A stretch of DNA of 64,000 nt, taken from the NCBI GenBank assembly GCA_963556045.3, contig CAUVYA020000002.1, forward strand, positions 1,054,001 through 1,118,000, in the 5' to 3' direction. The DNA is from UBA4781 sp963556045. Its GTDB lineage: Bacteria > Chloroflexota > Anaerolineae > Anaerolineales > Anaerolineaceae. How positions within the stretch are numbered: the stretch's first letter is position 1; every line of letters begins with the position of its first letter. The translations under genes and the position numbers were made by a program. The notes under the pieces were generated by a model. It had not been told where the DNA came from. It saw only the letters and a list, made by a program, of their open reading frames with translations, and ran no database searches. Positions 53,586-61,143 of this stretch are shown in pieces.

Positions 53586-53915
53586 ATGACAGATATGCAG
53601 AAAGCGCTCGTGATCACCGGGATTGGTATACTTCTGGTCTTTTTAGGAATCTTTATCCTATGGGGCATCATGGAACTGCTGGTTCGCCTGACCACAAAAA
53701 AAGAGAAACCTTCTGCAGAAAAGGAGGAAGAAGTTCATACTTCCCCTTCTTCCCTGCAAGCCAGACAAGCAGCCGCAGCAGCGGTAGTGGTTGCGCTCAA
53801 CATGCAAACGAACATTTCCCATTCAACCCTTCGGTTTCAAAGCCAGGGTCTCACACCATGGCAGAACTTGAATCGCGGACGTGTTAACCAGAGAAATACA
53901 AATCGGGCAAAGTGA
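53586..53915 (+). CDS. Sodium-pump decarboxylase gamma subunit (OadG family)
   Basis: A 109-residue protein from the ATG at 53586 (GGAGCG upstream). One TM segment (about 8-30, VITGIGILLVFLGIFILWGIM) is followed by a basic and charged hinge and an Ala-rich region, RQAAAAAVVVALN at about 58-70, then a disordered tail. This is the usual OadG/MmdD layout: a small anchor that joins the carboxyltransferase to the membrane pump. It lies 13 bp after the alpha gene. Its stop overlaps the next frame's alternative GTG start, marking tight coupling. Confidence 0.85.
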   Translation: MTDMQKALVITGIGILLVFLGIFILWGIMELLVRLTTKKEKPSAEKEEEVHTSPSSLQARQAAAAAVVVALNMQTNISHSTLRFQSQGLTPWQNLNRGRVNQRNTNRAK

Positions 53916-53923
53916 GGATGGAG

Positions 53924-54355
53924 ATGAAAATTAACGTTAAGATCCAGGACACACAGTACGAAGTATTCATTGAAAACATCAACGAACGACCGGTAAAAGC
54001 AGTGATCGAGGGAGAAACCTTCGAGGTTTGGCCTGAAGAGCCGCAGCAATCCACTGCTCCCCAGAAATCATTGCCCACCTCCCACACGACCGTTGACACT
54101 CTACAATCCAATGCATCGGCAAATCCAACCACCCCAGCCAGCAATGAACTGCGGGCGCCCATCCCGGGTGTCATCATTGACATCCTGGTTAAAAAAGGAG
54201 AAAGCGTTGAGACCGGACAGGAACTGTGCATTCTGGAAGCAATGAAAATGAAGAATTCCATCCGTGCCAATCACGCGTGCATCATAGATGAAATAGCCAT
54301 CAGGGTCGGAGACCAGGTACAGCACGGTCAGATCCTGTTTAGTTTCAAGGATTGA
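53924..54355 (+). CDS. Biotin carrier subunit of the sodium-pumping decarboxylase
   Basis: A 143-residue biotinyl protein from the ATG at 53924, with GAGG six bases upstream; alternative starts are GTG 53912 and ATG 53918. Residues 1-38 are a short beta domain, residues 40-75 a Pro/Ala/Thr-rich flexible linker, and 76-143 a biotinyl domain with LEAMKMKN, where Lys108 in EAMKM is the biotinylated lysine. It shuttles carboxybiotin between the alpha subunit and the beta pump. The gene order alpha-gamma-biotin-beta is the mmdADCB arrangement. Confidence 0.88.
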   Translation: MKINVKIQDTQYEVFIENINERPVKAVIEGETFEVWPEEPQQSTAPQKSLPTSHTTVDTLQSNASANPTTPASNELRAPIPGVIIDILVKKGESVETGQELCILEAMKMKNSIRANHACIIDEIAIRVGDQVQHGQILFSFKD

Positions 54356-54365
54356 TGAGGAAACC

Positions 54366-55490
54366 ATGATCGATAAGCTAATGACCTTCTCTTCATTTGA
54401 TCTTGGTGATTTTTCATGGAAAAGTATTGTCATGATCCTGGTTGGTTTGATCCTGATCTACCTCGCCATCCGAAAAGAATACGAACCTGTGCTGCTGCTC
54501 CCGATCGGCTTCGGCTGTATTCTGGCAAACCTGGGGATGGGAGCTACACCTGATGGGGAAGGTTTCCTCTCTGTTTTATATCGTGCCGGTATAGAAACCG
54601 AACTATTTCCATTATTGATCTTCGTGGGTGTAGGTGGAATGATCGATTTCAGCCCACTTTTAGCACAGCCCAAAATGGCGTTGCTGGGCGCTGCCGGACA
54701 ATTTGGTATCTTCGGGACTCTTCTCCTGGCAATCTGGCTTGGGTTTGATCTGAAGCAGGCTGCTTCTATTGGCTCGATTGGAGCCATTGATGGTCCGACA
54801 GCGATCTTTGTATCGGGCAAACTGGCACCCGAACTGCTGGCGCCCATTGCGGTAGCAGCATACTCCTACATGAGTCTGGTGCCGATCATCCAGCGCCCCA
54901 TCATGAAATTAATGACCACCCGCAAAGAACGTCTGATCCGCATGGAATATGCACCGCGACCGGTTTCAAAGACGGCATTGATCGTCTTCCCGATCATGGT
55001 CACAATAATCGTAAGTCTGATCGCTCCGGATGCTGCTCCGTTGATCGCCGCATTGATGCTGGGCAACCTGCTGAAAGAATCAGGTGTGGTAGATCGGTTG
55101 AATAAATCTGCTCAAAATGAGATCATCAACATGTCCACGCTGTTCCTGGGATTGACAATTGGCGGCACCATGATGGCAGATAGTTTCCTGAAAATTGAAA
55201 CCCTCAAGGTGCTTGGACTGGGTTTGATCGCATTCGCCATGGATACCGTTATGGGGGTGCTGTTCGGTAAATTGATGTGCCTGTTCTCAGGAGGGAAGAT
55301 CAATCCTCTCATCGGCGCGTGTGGCATCAGCGCCTTCCCCATGGCTGGCAGACTCTCGGCGAAAATGGCGCAGGAAGAAGATTTCGATAATTTCATCCTG
55401 ATGCACGCCATGGGCGCCAATACCGGAGGGCAGCTGGCGAGCGTGATCGCCGGCGGGCTTTTACTCACGCTGGTGAATATAATCGGTTAA
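54366..55490 (+). CDS. mmdB: Sodium-translocating decarboxylase beta subunit (OadB family)
   Basis: A 374-residue membrane protein with about 9-11 hydrophobic segments. SIGAIDGPTAIFVSGKLAP carries Asp142, the equivalent of the Asp essential for sodium and proton handling in OadB, and LLIFVGVGGMIDFSPLLAQP matches the conserved early loop. It decarboxylates carboxybiotin and couples this to sodium export. The other three subunits lie directly upstream, so the complex is complete. It is closed by a hairpin terminator. Confidence 0.94.
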   Translation: MIDKLMTFSSFDLGDFSWKSIVMILVGLILIYLAIRKEYEPVLLLPIGFGCILANLGMGATPDGEGFLSVLYRAGIETELFPLLIFVGVGGMIDFSPLLAQPKMALLGAAGQFGIFGTLLLAIWLGFDLKQAASIGSIGAIDGPTAIFVSGKLAPELLAPIAVAAYSYMSLVPIIQRPIMKLMTTRKERLIRMEYAPRPVSKTALIVFPIMVTIIVSLIAPDAAPLIAALMLGNLLKESGVVDRLNKSAQNEIINMSTLFLGLTIGGTMMADSFLKIETLKVLGLGLIAFAMDTVMGVLFGKLMCLFSGGKINPLIGACGISAFPMAGRLSAKMAQEEDFDNFILMHAMGANTGGQLASVIAGGLLLTLVNIIG

Positions 55491-55494
55491 ATGA

Positions 55495-55524
55495 AAAACA
55501 CTCCAATTTTCATTGGAGTGTTTT
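55495..55524. terminator. Bidirectional terminator between the decarboxylase operon and the response regulator
   Basis: AAAACACTCCAAT with ATTGGAGTGTTTT, a 13-bp stem around TTTC. T runs follow on the + strand and the A run precedes it, so it can serve both converging genes. Confidence 0.85.
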
Positions 55525-55532
55525 ATTTTATT

Positions 55533-56219
55533 TTATTTTTTCTTTCCTTTTTCTGGCACATCAAGAAAATACCCCACCCCTCTTTTCGTTTTTATATAGA
55601 CAGGGTTGCGAGGATCACTCTCGATAGCTTTGCGCAGCCAGCTAATATGCACATCCAATGAGCGCATATCACCTGTATATTCTGTTTCCCACAATTTTTT
55701 AAAGAGTTCTTCCCGCTCGATCAATTTGCCCGGTTTCTGCATCAGTGTTTTTATTAAGGTGAATAAACGAGGAGTTAATCGTTCCTTCTTGCCGTTACAG
55801 TAGATCCAGCGCTGCACTAGATCCAGTTGGATTGGACCTACTTGGAGCATTTTATTATTGTCACGCTGGATGAACGGTTTGATGCGGTTCAGTAATTTCT
55901 GCAGTGTAAAGGGGAACACCAGAACCTCATCAGCATCTTTGATCTTTTTTATCTCGATTCCATCATCTACAATGATGATAATCGGGGTTTCTGGAGCTTC
56001 CTTTCGAACAGCAGTACAGATACGCGTGCCGGTGGTTCGCATGGAAGATGCATCCACAATAACAACATTGGGATCCGATTTTTTTAAATATTTCACCGCA
56101 GCATTTCCATTAGGTATCGAAAACACATCGAAATCCTTTTTAATAAGCCCACCAGCAAAAGAAGATCGATCCGAACGTTTTCCTTCGATAAGTAATACAG
56201 ATGGTTTTAATGATTCCAT
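55533..56219 (-). CDS. OmpR-family response regulator with degenerate receiver
   Basis: A 228-residue regulator. The C-terminal winged helix (about 130-220) is intact: RLTPRLFTLIKTLMQKPGKLIEREELFKKLW, LDVHISWLRKAIE, YIKTKRGVGYFL. The receiver retains Asp56 (VVIVDASS) but lacks the acidic pair (VLLIEGKR, Glu12-Gly13), the Thr/Ser at the end of beta-4 (IIIIVDDG), and the conserved Lys (VFPF, Phe102). So it probably cannot be phosphorylated in the normal way. There is no histidine kinase next to it. An atypical, phosphorylation-independent regulator is the likely reading. Confidence 0.87.
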   Translation of the reverse strand: MESLKPSVLLIEGKRSDRSSFAGGLIKKDFDVFSIPNGNAAVKYLKKSDPNVVIVDASSMRTTGTRICTAVRKEAPETPIIIIVDDGIEIKKIKDADEVLVFPFTLQKLLNRIKPFIQRDNNKMLQVGPIQLDLVQRWIYCNGKKERLTPRLFTLIKTLMQKPGKLIEREELFKKLWETEYTGDMRSLDVHISWLRKAIESDPRNPVYIKTKRGVGYFLDVPEKGKKK

Positions 56220-56263
56220 AACGTGGTTATTTGATCCTGCTTCTTGAATATTAGCTTCAAAAA

Positions 56264-56281
56264 GAATTGGTATTCCAATTC
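56264..56281. promoter_or_regulatory. Inverted repeat upstream of the response regulator gene
   Basis: GAATTGG-TATT-CCAATTC, a perfect 7-4-7 inverted repeat in the divergent gap before the regulator. Two TATAAT-like boxes read leftward lie further upstream. A binding site for the regulator itself is possible; a chance AT-rich repeat cannot be excluded. Confidence 0.35.
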
Positions 56282-56416
56282 CATAATTGCGGCGGTGATA
56301 ATACTTATTGTTAAAAATTATACATCAACCTTAAAAGAAAATACATTATACCAATCATTTCGTTTCACCAATCGCTTAATGCTAAAATAACCATAAGTTT
56401 ATTTTCAGGAGAGAAA

Positions 56417-57052
56417 ATGGCAGATTTTATTGAAGCAAGCATTGATAGTATTCGCATGAGCCTGACCAGCCAGCAGCGTATCATCATTCTGAAGGATGTT
56501 AAACAGGAGCGCTACCTCCCCATCTGGATCGGTCCTTATGAATCAGAATCTATCAGTATTGCTTTACAGGAAATTGAAATCTCCCGTCCACAAACACATG
56601 ATCTGGTAAAAAATGCGATCTATGGATTGGGTGGCAGCATCGACCGTATTATCATCAATGAATTGAAAGATGATATTTTTTACGGGATTATCGAGATCAC
56701 CCAGGGGAAAAAGAAAATATCCCTCGATACACGTCCATCCGATGCCCTCGCCCTGGCTGTCAGAACACATGTTCCGATTTTCATCTCCGAAGACATCATG
56801 CACTCTGCAAGTATAGAACCTGTCGAGGAAGAATACGTTTCATCAAGGAGTGAACAAAGTACGGCAGAGATGCCTTTTGTGGAAAACATACCTTCTATGG
56901 ATGTAGATAAAACAAACACCGATCGTCTCTCGGTTTTTGAAGAATTCCTGCAGAACCTGGATGAAGAACCGCAAACAGATGAGCATTCTGAGGATGACGA
57001 CGATGATGAGACGGATGATGAATATCCCGATGACGATATAAGCGCAGTTTAA
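56417..57052 (+). CDS. Bifunctional nuclease family protein (DUF151) with acidic tail
   Basis: A 211-residue protein. Residues 1-130 form a DUF151 domain: VKQERYLPIWIGPYESESISIALQ, then SRPQTHDLVKN, GGSIDRIIINEL, and the hallmark LDTRPSDALALAVRTHVPIFISEDI. Family members act on DNA/RNA or redox-related regulation in bacteria and plants. From about 170 the chain becomes extremely acidic (EPQTDEHSEDDDDDETDDEY), which is not part of the domain. It is first in a unit with dnaB, 1 bp before that start, so a link to replication is suggested. Confidence 0.85.
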   Translation: MADFIEASIDSIRMSLTSQQRIIILKDVKQERYLPIWIGPYESESISIALQEIEISRPQTHDLVKNAIYGLGGSIDRIIINELKDDIFYGIIEITQGKKKISLDTRPSDALALAVRTHVPIFISEDIMHSASIEPVEEEYVSSRSEQSTAEMPFVENIPSMDVDKTNTDRLSVFEEFLQNLDEEPQTDEHSEDDDDDETDDEYPDDDISAV

Positions 57053-57053
57053 G

Positions 57054-58445
57054 ATGAATGATTTTACAAATTTCGACACAACCCAAGAGCAGAGCATTCA
57101 ATCTCAACCGCACAACAAACAGGCGGAAGAAGCAATACTGGGCTCGGTACTGATTAACCCCGAATCGTATTTTGATGTTGCTCAGATCATCGAAGCGGAT
57201 AATTTTTACGTGATCCGCAACCGCTGGATATGGGAGGTATACACACACCTGCATGAAGATCGCATTCCCATTGACTTGCTGACGGTTAGTGAAGAATTGG
57301 AAAAAAGGAATCAACTGCAGGAGATCGGCGGGCAGGCTTATCTGCTCTCCCTCATGAATCAAACACCCAGCTCTATTAATGCAGAGGCTTATGCGCACAT
57401 TGTGGAAGAAACATCCATCCGGCGCCGTATGCTGGGGGCTGCCAACGAGATGGCAAAACTGGCTTACGATCAAGAGAAAAGCGTCAATTCTGTATTGGAT
57501 GAAGCGGAACGTGAGGTTTTCAACCTCAGCGAAAAACGCATCCGTCGTGATCTGCAGCCCATCCAATCCGTTCTCAGTGAATATTATGATCGCGTCACAG
57601 AATTATCCGAAAGGACAGACGAAATCCTTGGTGTACCAACCGGATTGGCAGATCTCGACAAGTTACTGGGGGGTCTTCAAAAATCAGATCTATTGATCAT
57701 CGCAGGTCGCCCTGCCACAGGCAAAACCGGTTTTCTATTAACAGTCGCAAAAAATGCCGCGCAGAAGCATCACAAACACGTTGCTTTCTTCTCCCTTGAA
57801 ATGTCCAACGAGCAGTTGGTACAGCGTCTGGTGTCGCAGGAAACACGCATCAACGCCCAGAAATTGCGCATGGGAGACCTGAAGGAAAATGAGTGGCCCA
57901 TATTCACGCATGCCATCGAGGTGCTGGGAGACACCAAGATCTTTCTGGATGACACCCCTGCCCTCACCCCCATGCAGATGCGCACCAAATGCCGCCGGCT
58001 GCATCTCGAATATCACCTCGACCTGGTGATCGTGGATTATCTGCAGTTAATGTCAGGGGATACGAGAAATGACAACCGTGTTCAGGAAGTCTCCTACATT
58101 TCCCGCAACTTGAAAACACTTGCCCGCGAATTGAACGTTCCTGTTCTGGCGGCTGCTCAGCTTTCACGCGCGGTGGAACAGCGCACCGATAAAAAGCCGA
58201 TGCTTTCCGACCTGCGAGAATCCGGCAGTCTGGAACAGGATGCCGATATCGTCATGTTCATTCATCGCCCGGACGTTACGGACAAGGACATCAGCAAACA
58301 AAACTCCGCGGAGATCATTGTGGCAAAACACCGCAACGGTCCTACGCACTCAGGTATTCAAATGGTATTTCTCAGTGAACTGGCGCGCTTTGAAAATGCC
58401 GCCAGAATTGAAAAAGAACCTGGCAAGAGGATGGTTCATCCATAA
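57054..58445 (+). CDS. dnaB: Replicative DNA helicase
   Basis: A 463-residue RecA-fold hexameric helicase. The N-terminal domain HNKQAEEAILGSVLINPESY begins at 20; a linker helix precedes the ATPase domain, whose Walker A is GRPATGKT at 218-225, Walker B VIVDYLQLMSG at about 324-334, with VPVLAAAQLSRAVEQRTDKKPMLSDLRESGSLEQDADIV, the usual B3/B4 motifs. It unwinds DNA at replication forks. Length is normal. It overlaps the DnaD-like gene by 1 bp and is followed by an AAA+ loader candidate, so the three belong to one replication operon. Confidence 0.96.
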   Translation: MNDFTNFDTTQEQSIQSQPHNKQAEEAILGSVLINPESYFDVAQIIEADNFYVIRNRWIWEVYTHLHEDRIPIDLLTVSEELEKRNQLQEIGGQAYLLSLMNQTPSSINAEAYAHIVEETSIRRRMLGAANEMAKLAYDQEKSVNSVLDEAEREVFNLSEKRIRRDLQPIQSVLSEYYDRVTELSERTDEILGVPTGLADLDKLLGGLQKSDLLIIAGRPATGKTGFLLTVAKNAAQKHHKHVAFFSLEMSNEQLVQRLVSQETRINAQKLRMGDLKENEWPIFTHAIEVLGDTKIFLDDTPALTPMQMRTKCRRLHLEYHLDLVIVDYLQLMSGDTRNDNRVQEVSYISRNLKTLARELNVPVLAAAQLSRAVEQRTDKKPMLSDLRESGSLEQDADIVMFIHRPDVTDKDISKQNSAEIIVAKHRNGPTHSGIQMVFLSELARFENAARIEKEPGKRMVHP

Positions 58446-59125
58446 TGAGTAAACCTATCCCTGAACTGGAAAAAATTCAGCTTTCTGGAAATTTTTTGAC
58501 GGAAGTCATCAGCAAGATCAATGATGCCCTGCAGATCAAGATACTGCTTTTCTCGATCTGGCTGGCTGAACAAAGTGGAGATACAGCCAACCCTTTATGC
58601 CTGGCAGATTTTTATACCTATCCAGAGTTTACCCAGCAGTTAGGCAGCACCGCACCTGAAATTCGAGAGAATTTGCTCAAAGGGCTGTATGCCAATCTGG
58701 ATGCTGGATTTTTGCTTTCGGAAAAGGTGGCAGAAATTGAAAAGGGATTCCCTTTTTTCCTCAACAGCAAACGGGGAGAACAGGCGCTGCGCCTGCAGGG
58801 CAGCCAGTCAACCTTCACACAAAATGGAAATGCAGATCAATTCTCACCAAAAGGGTTGATGAGGCTATACGAAGAAAATATTGGACCCCTAACCCCGTTA
58901 GCAGCGGAAATGCTGAAAGACGCGGAACAGGAATTTCCAGAACAATGGCTGCAGGACGCCATTCAGATCGCGGTAGCCAATAACGTCCGAAAATGGAAAT
59001 ATGTCGAAGCGATTCTAAAAAGCTGGAAAGAAGAAGGTCGTGATGGAAGAGATCAAAGACACGCTGAAGAAGATTACAAACAGTACACCCAGGGAAAATA
59101 TGGCAAATTCATCAAAAACAGATAA
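58445..59125 (+). CDS. DnaD-domain replication/primosome protein
   Basis: A 226-residue protein. The N-terminal part (about 20-130) is winged-helix-like and variable; the C-terminal part, about 140-200, is a DnaD/DnaB_2 domain: LMRLYEENIGPLTPLAAEML, WLQDAIQIAVANNVRKWKYVEAILKSWKEEG, the usual YxxxIxxxxxW-type signature. In Bacillus, DnaD brings the helicase and its loader to the origin or stalled forks. Directly after dnaB and overlapping the AAA+ gene downstream, so the same helicase-loading role is likely. Basic tail at the end (GKYGKFIKNR). Confidence 0.87.
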   Translation: MSKPIPELEKIQLSGNFLTEVISKINDALQIKILLFSIWLAEQSGDTANPLCLADFYTYPEFTQQLGSTAPEIRENLLKGLYANLDAGFLLSEKVAEIEKGFPFFLNSKRGEQALRLQGSQSTFTQNGNADQFSPKGLMRLYEENIGPLTPLAAEMLKDAEQEFPEQWLQDAIQIAVANNVRKWKYVEAILKSWKEEGRDGRDQRHAEEDYKQYTQGKYGKFIKNR

Positions 59126-60416
59126 CGGTTCCATTCTGCCGGGTGATCCCGACTGCCCAATTTGTCACGGCATTGGGTTTGTAAGCCATGATCTGCCCAT
59201 CAACCACCCTGATTTTGGGAAGATGGAAGTCTGCACCTGTCGACTGGAAAAGGTGGAAGAAGCAGCTAGAAAGAACCTGTACAATTTCAGCAATCTTGAA
59301 TCTTTCCATGCCATGACCTTTGATACCTTCAATATTCACGGCAGAGGGAATGCAGCAGATTCCAATAAAAGTCTGGAACTCGCTTTTCAGGTCGCAAAAT
59401 CGTATGCCGCCGAACCATCAGGCTGGTTGTTCCTGACGGGGAAATTCGGCTGTGGGAAAACACACCTGGCGGCTGCCATCGCCAATGAGATCATTCAAAA
59501 AGGAACACGCACGCTCTTCCTGACCGTACCCGATCTGCTGGATTGGCTGCGTTTTGCGTTTGGCGCGCAGGAAGTCACGTTTGAAGAACGATTTTCAGAG
59601 ATCCGAGAAGTACCTTTTTTAATACTGGATGACCTGGGAACGCAAAACGCTACCCCATGGGCAGAAGAAAAATTATTCCAGATCATCAACCATCGTTACG
59701 TCAATCATTTACCGACCGTGATCACTTCTAATCTGGATGTGGCAGAGATCGATGATCGCATCAGTTCACGTCTGAATGATCGTGACCTGGTGAATAAGAT
59801 CACCATCACCTCCGCCGATTACCGTGATCCATTCAGCGACCATAAAGATTCACCCATTTCCACACTGGCATACCTGAGCGAACACCGCACCTTCAATAAC
59901 TTTTCCGCCCGCAAGAATGAAAAATTGCCTGCAACAGAGCAGAAGAGTCTTGACCATGCCTTTCTGGCAGCACAGAAGTACGCTGAAAAACCCGGGGGCT
60001 GGCTGATCCTGCTGGGTACCTATGGAACAGGGAAAACGCATCTGGCAGCCGCGATCGCCAACTACCGTAAAGCTTCTGGCGACGATCCTATTTTCACAGT
60101 GGTGCCGGATTTACTGGATCATTTGCGGGCAACTTTCAGCCCCAACTCTCCGGTTTCCTATGATCACATTTTTAACCAGGTGCGCAACGCCCGCCTGTTG
60201 ATTCTGGATGATCTCGGGACGCAGAATACCACTCCCTGGGCGCGCGAGAAACTGTTCCAGATCCTGAATTTCCGCTACGAGACCAAAGCCCCTACGGTGA
60301 TCACGTCCTCATTAAAATTGGAGGAAATGGATCCGCGCATCCGAACACGCATGCTGGATTCAAGAGTATGCGCGATCTACTCGATCGCTGTTAGACCATA
60401 CGAAAACATTTCTTGA
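59100..60416 (+). CDS. Tandem AAA+ helicase-loader-like protein with N-terminal zinc motif
   Basis: A 438-residue protein from the ATG at 59100 (AGGG upstream); ATG 59043 is an alternative, and both overlap the DnaD-like gene. Cys19, Cys22, Cys45 and Cys47 form a likely zinc site as in DnaI/DnaC. Two full DnaC/IstB-type AAA+ modules follow: the first (about 70-240) has Walker A GKFGCGKT at 114-121 and Walker B LILDDLG at 174-180; the second (about 264-432) GTYGTGKT at 306-313 and LILDDLG at 367-373. Both contain the same EKLFQI helix. The second lacks the sensor-1 Asn (SSL instead of SNL). Usual loaders have only one module. Probably loads or remodels the DnaB helicase. Confidence 0.85.
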   Translation: MANSSKTDNGSILPGDPDCPICHGIGFVSHDLPINHPDFGKMEVCTCRLEKVEEAARKNLYNFSNLESFHAMTFDTFNIHGRGNAADSNKSLELAFQVAKSYAAEPSGWLFLTGKFGCGKTHLAAAIANEIIQKGTRTLFLTVPDLLDWLRFAFGAQEVTFEERFSEIREVPFLILDDLGTQNATPWAEEKLFQIINHRYVNHLPTVITSNLDVAEIDDRISSRLNDRDLVNKITITSADYRDPFSDHKDSPISTLAYLSEHRTFNNFSARKNEKLPATEQKSLDHAFLAAQKYAEKPGGWLILLGTYGTGKTHLAAAIANYRKASGDDPIFTVVPDLLDHLRATFSPNSPVSYDHIFNQVRNARLLILDDLGTQNTTPWAREKLFQILNFRYETKAPTVITSSLKLEEMDPRIRTRMLDSRVCAIYSIAVRPYENIS

Positions 60417-60449
60417 GAATTCAACGAACAAGGATACTTTTTACCTATC

Positions 60450-61139
60450 ATGGAAGAAACCAACCAGGAACTTTTCACACGCTTATTGCTCATCCGGCAT
60501 GGACAAACCCAGCACAACATCACCGGTGTCATCTCAGGGCACAGTGATGTACCCATCAACGAAATCGGTCACCAGCAGGCGCAGCTCATGGCAACGCGTG
60601 TCAAAGAGCAATTCCCTGTTGATATGATCTACGCCAGCCCGCTGCTGCGCGCCATGCAAACTGCGCAGCATCTATCGCAGGCATTAAACTTGCCCATCCA
60701 GCCTGACCCCGATCTGATCGAATACGGGTTCGGTGAACTTGCAGACCAGCCGTTAGCTGATCTGCAAGATACCAGACCCGAACTTTACCGGCAGATCAAG
60801 GTATGGAATGAGGCGGGAAACAGCGAAAGACCAGCCCGCCCACACATCGAAGGAATGGAGCCGCTGGAAGCGTTCAAAACGCGCATGCAGTCTTTTACGG
60901 ATTTGCTGTGGGAAAAACATCAGGGGCAGCACGTGGCAGCTGTGAGCCATGGCGGTTTTATTAAAAGTTACGTGTATTATCTGATCGGCGGCGATTTTTC
61001 GCGCTATGTCCCCTTCTGGGTTGACAACACATCTCTCACTCTGGTTGATTTCTATAAGAAGAACGCCGTCATTCGATTTTTCAACGACAGCAGCCACACA
61101 GACACCGTCTTCGATCACAGCCGCCCAAGACTGCTGTAG
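60450..61139 (+). CDS. Histidine phosphatase / phosphoglycerate mutase-like protein
   Basis: A 229-residue protein of the histidine phosphatase family. It has LLIRHGQTQHNITGVISGHSDVPINEIGHQQA, with the phospho-histidine in RHG at about 13-15, the second arginine in SPLLRAMQTAQ and the second histidine in AVSHGGFIKS. Members include cobalamin phosphatases (CobC) and GpmB-like mutases; the length and pattern do not separate these. Genes to the left encode replication proteins, to the right polA converges after 4 bp. Substrate unknown. Confidence 0.85.
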   Translation: MEETNQELFTRLLLIRHGQTQHNITGVISGHSDVPINEIGHQQAQLMATRVKEQFPVDMIYASPLLRAMQTAQHLSQALNLPIQPDPDLIEYGFGELADQPLADLQDTRPELYRQIKVWNEAGNSERPARPHIEGMEPLEAFKTRMQSFTDLLWEKHQGQHVAAVSHGGFIKSYVYYLIGGDFSRYVPFWVDNTSLTLVDFYKKNAVIRFFNDSSHTDTVFDHSRPRLL

Positions 61140-61143
61140 AGGA

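Noticed and set aside
24253..55524. Inverted repeats at 24253, 34751, 37378, 38772 and 55495 as mobile-element ends
   Set aside because: Each is a GC-rich stem with T run right after a stop codon, as in terminators, and no transposase or target duplication is found.
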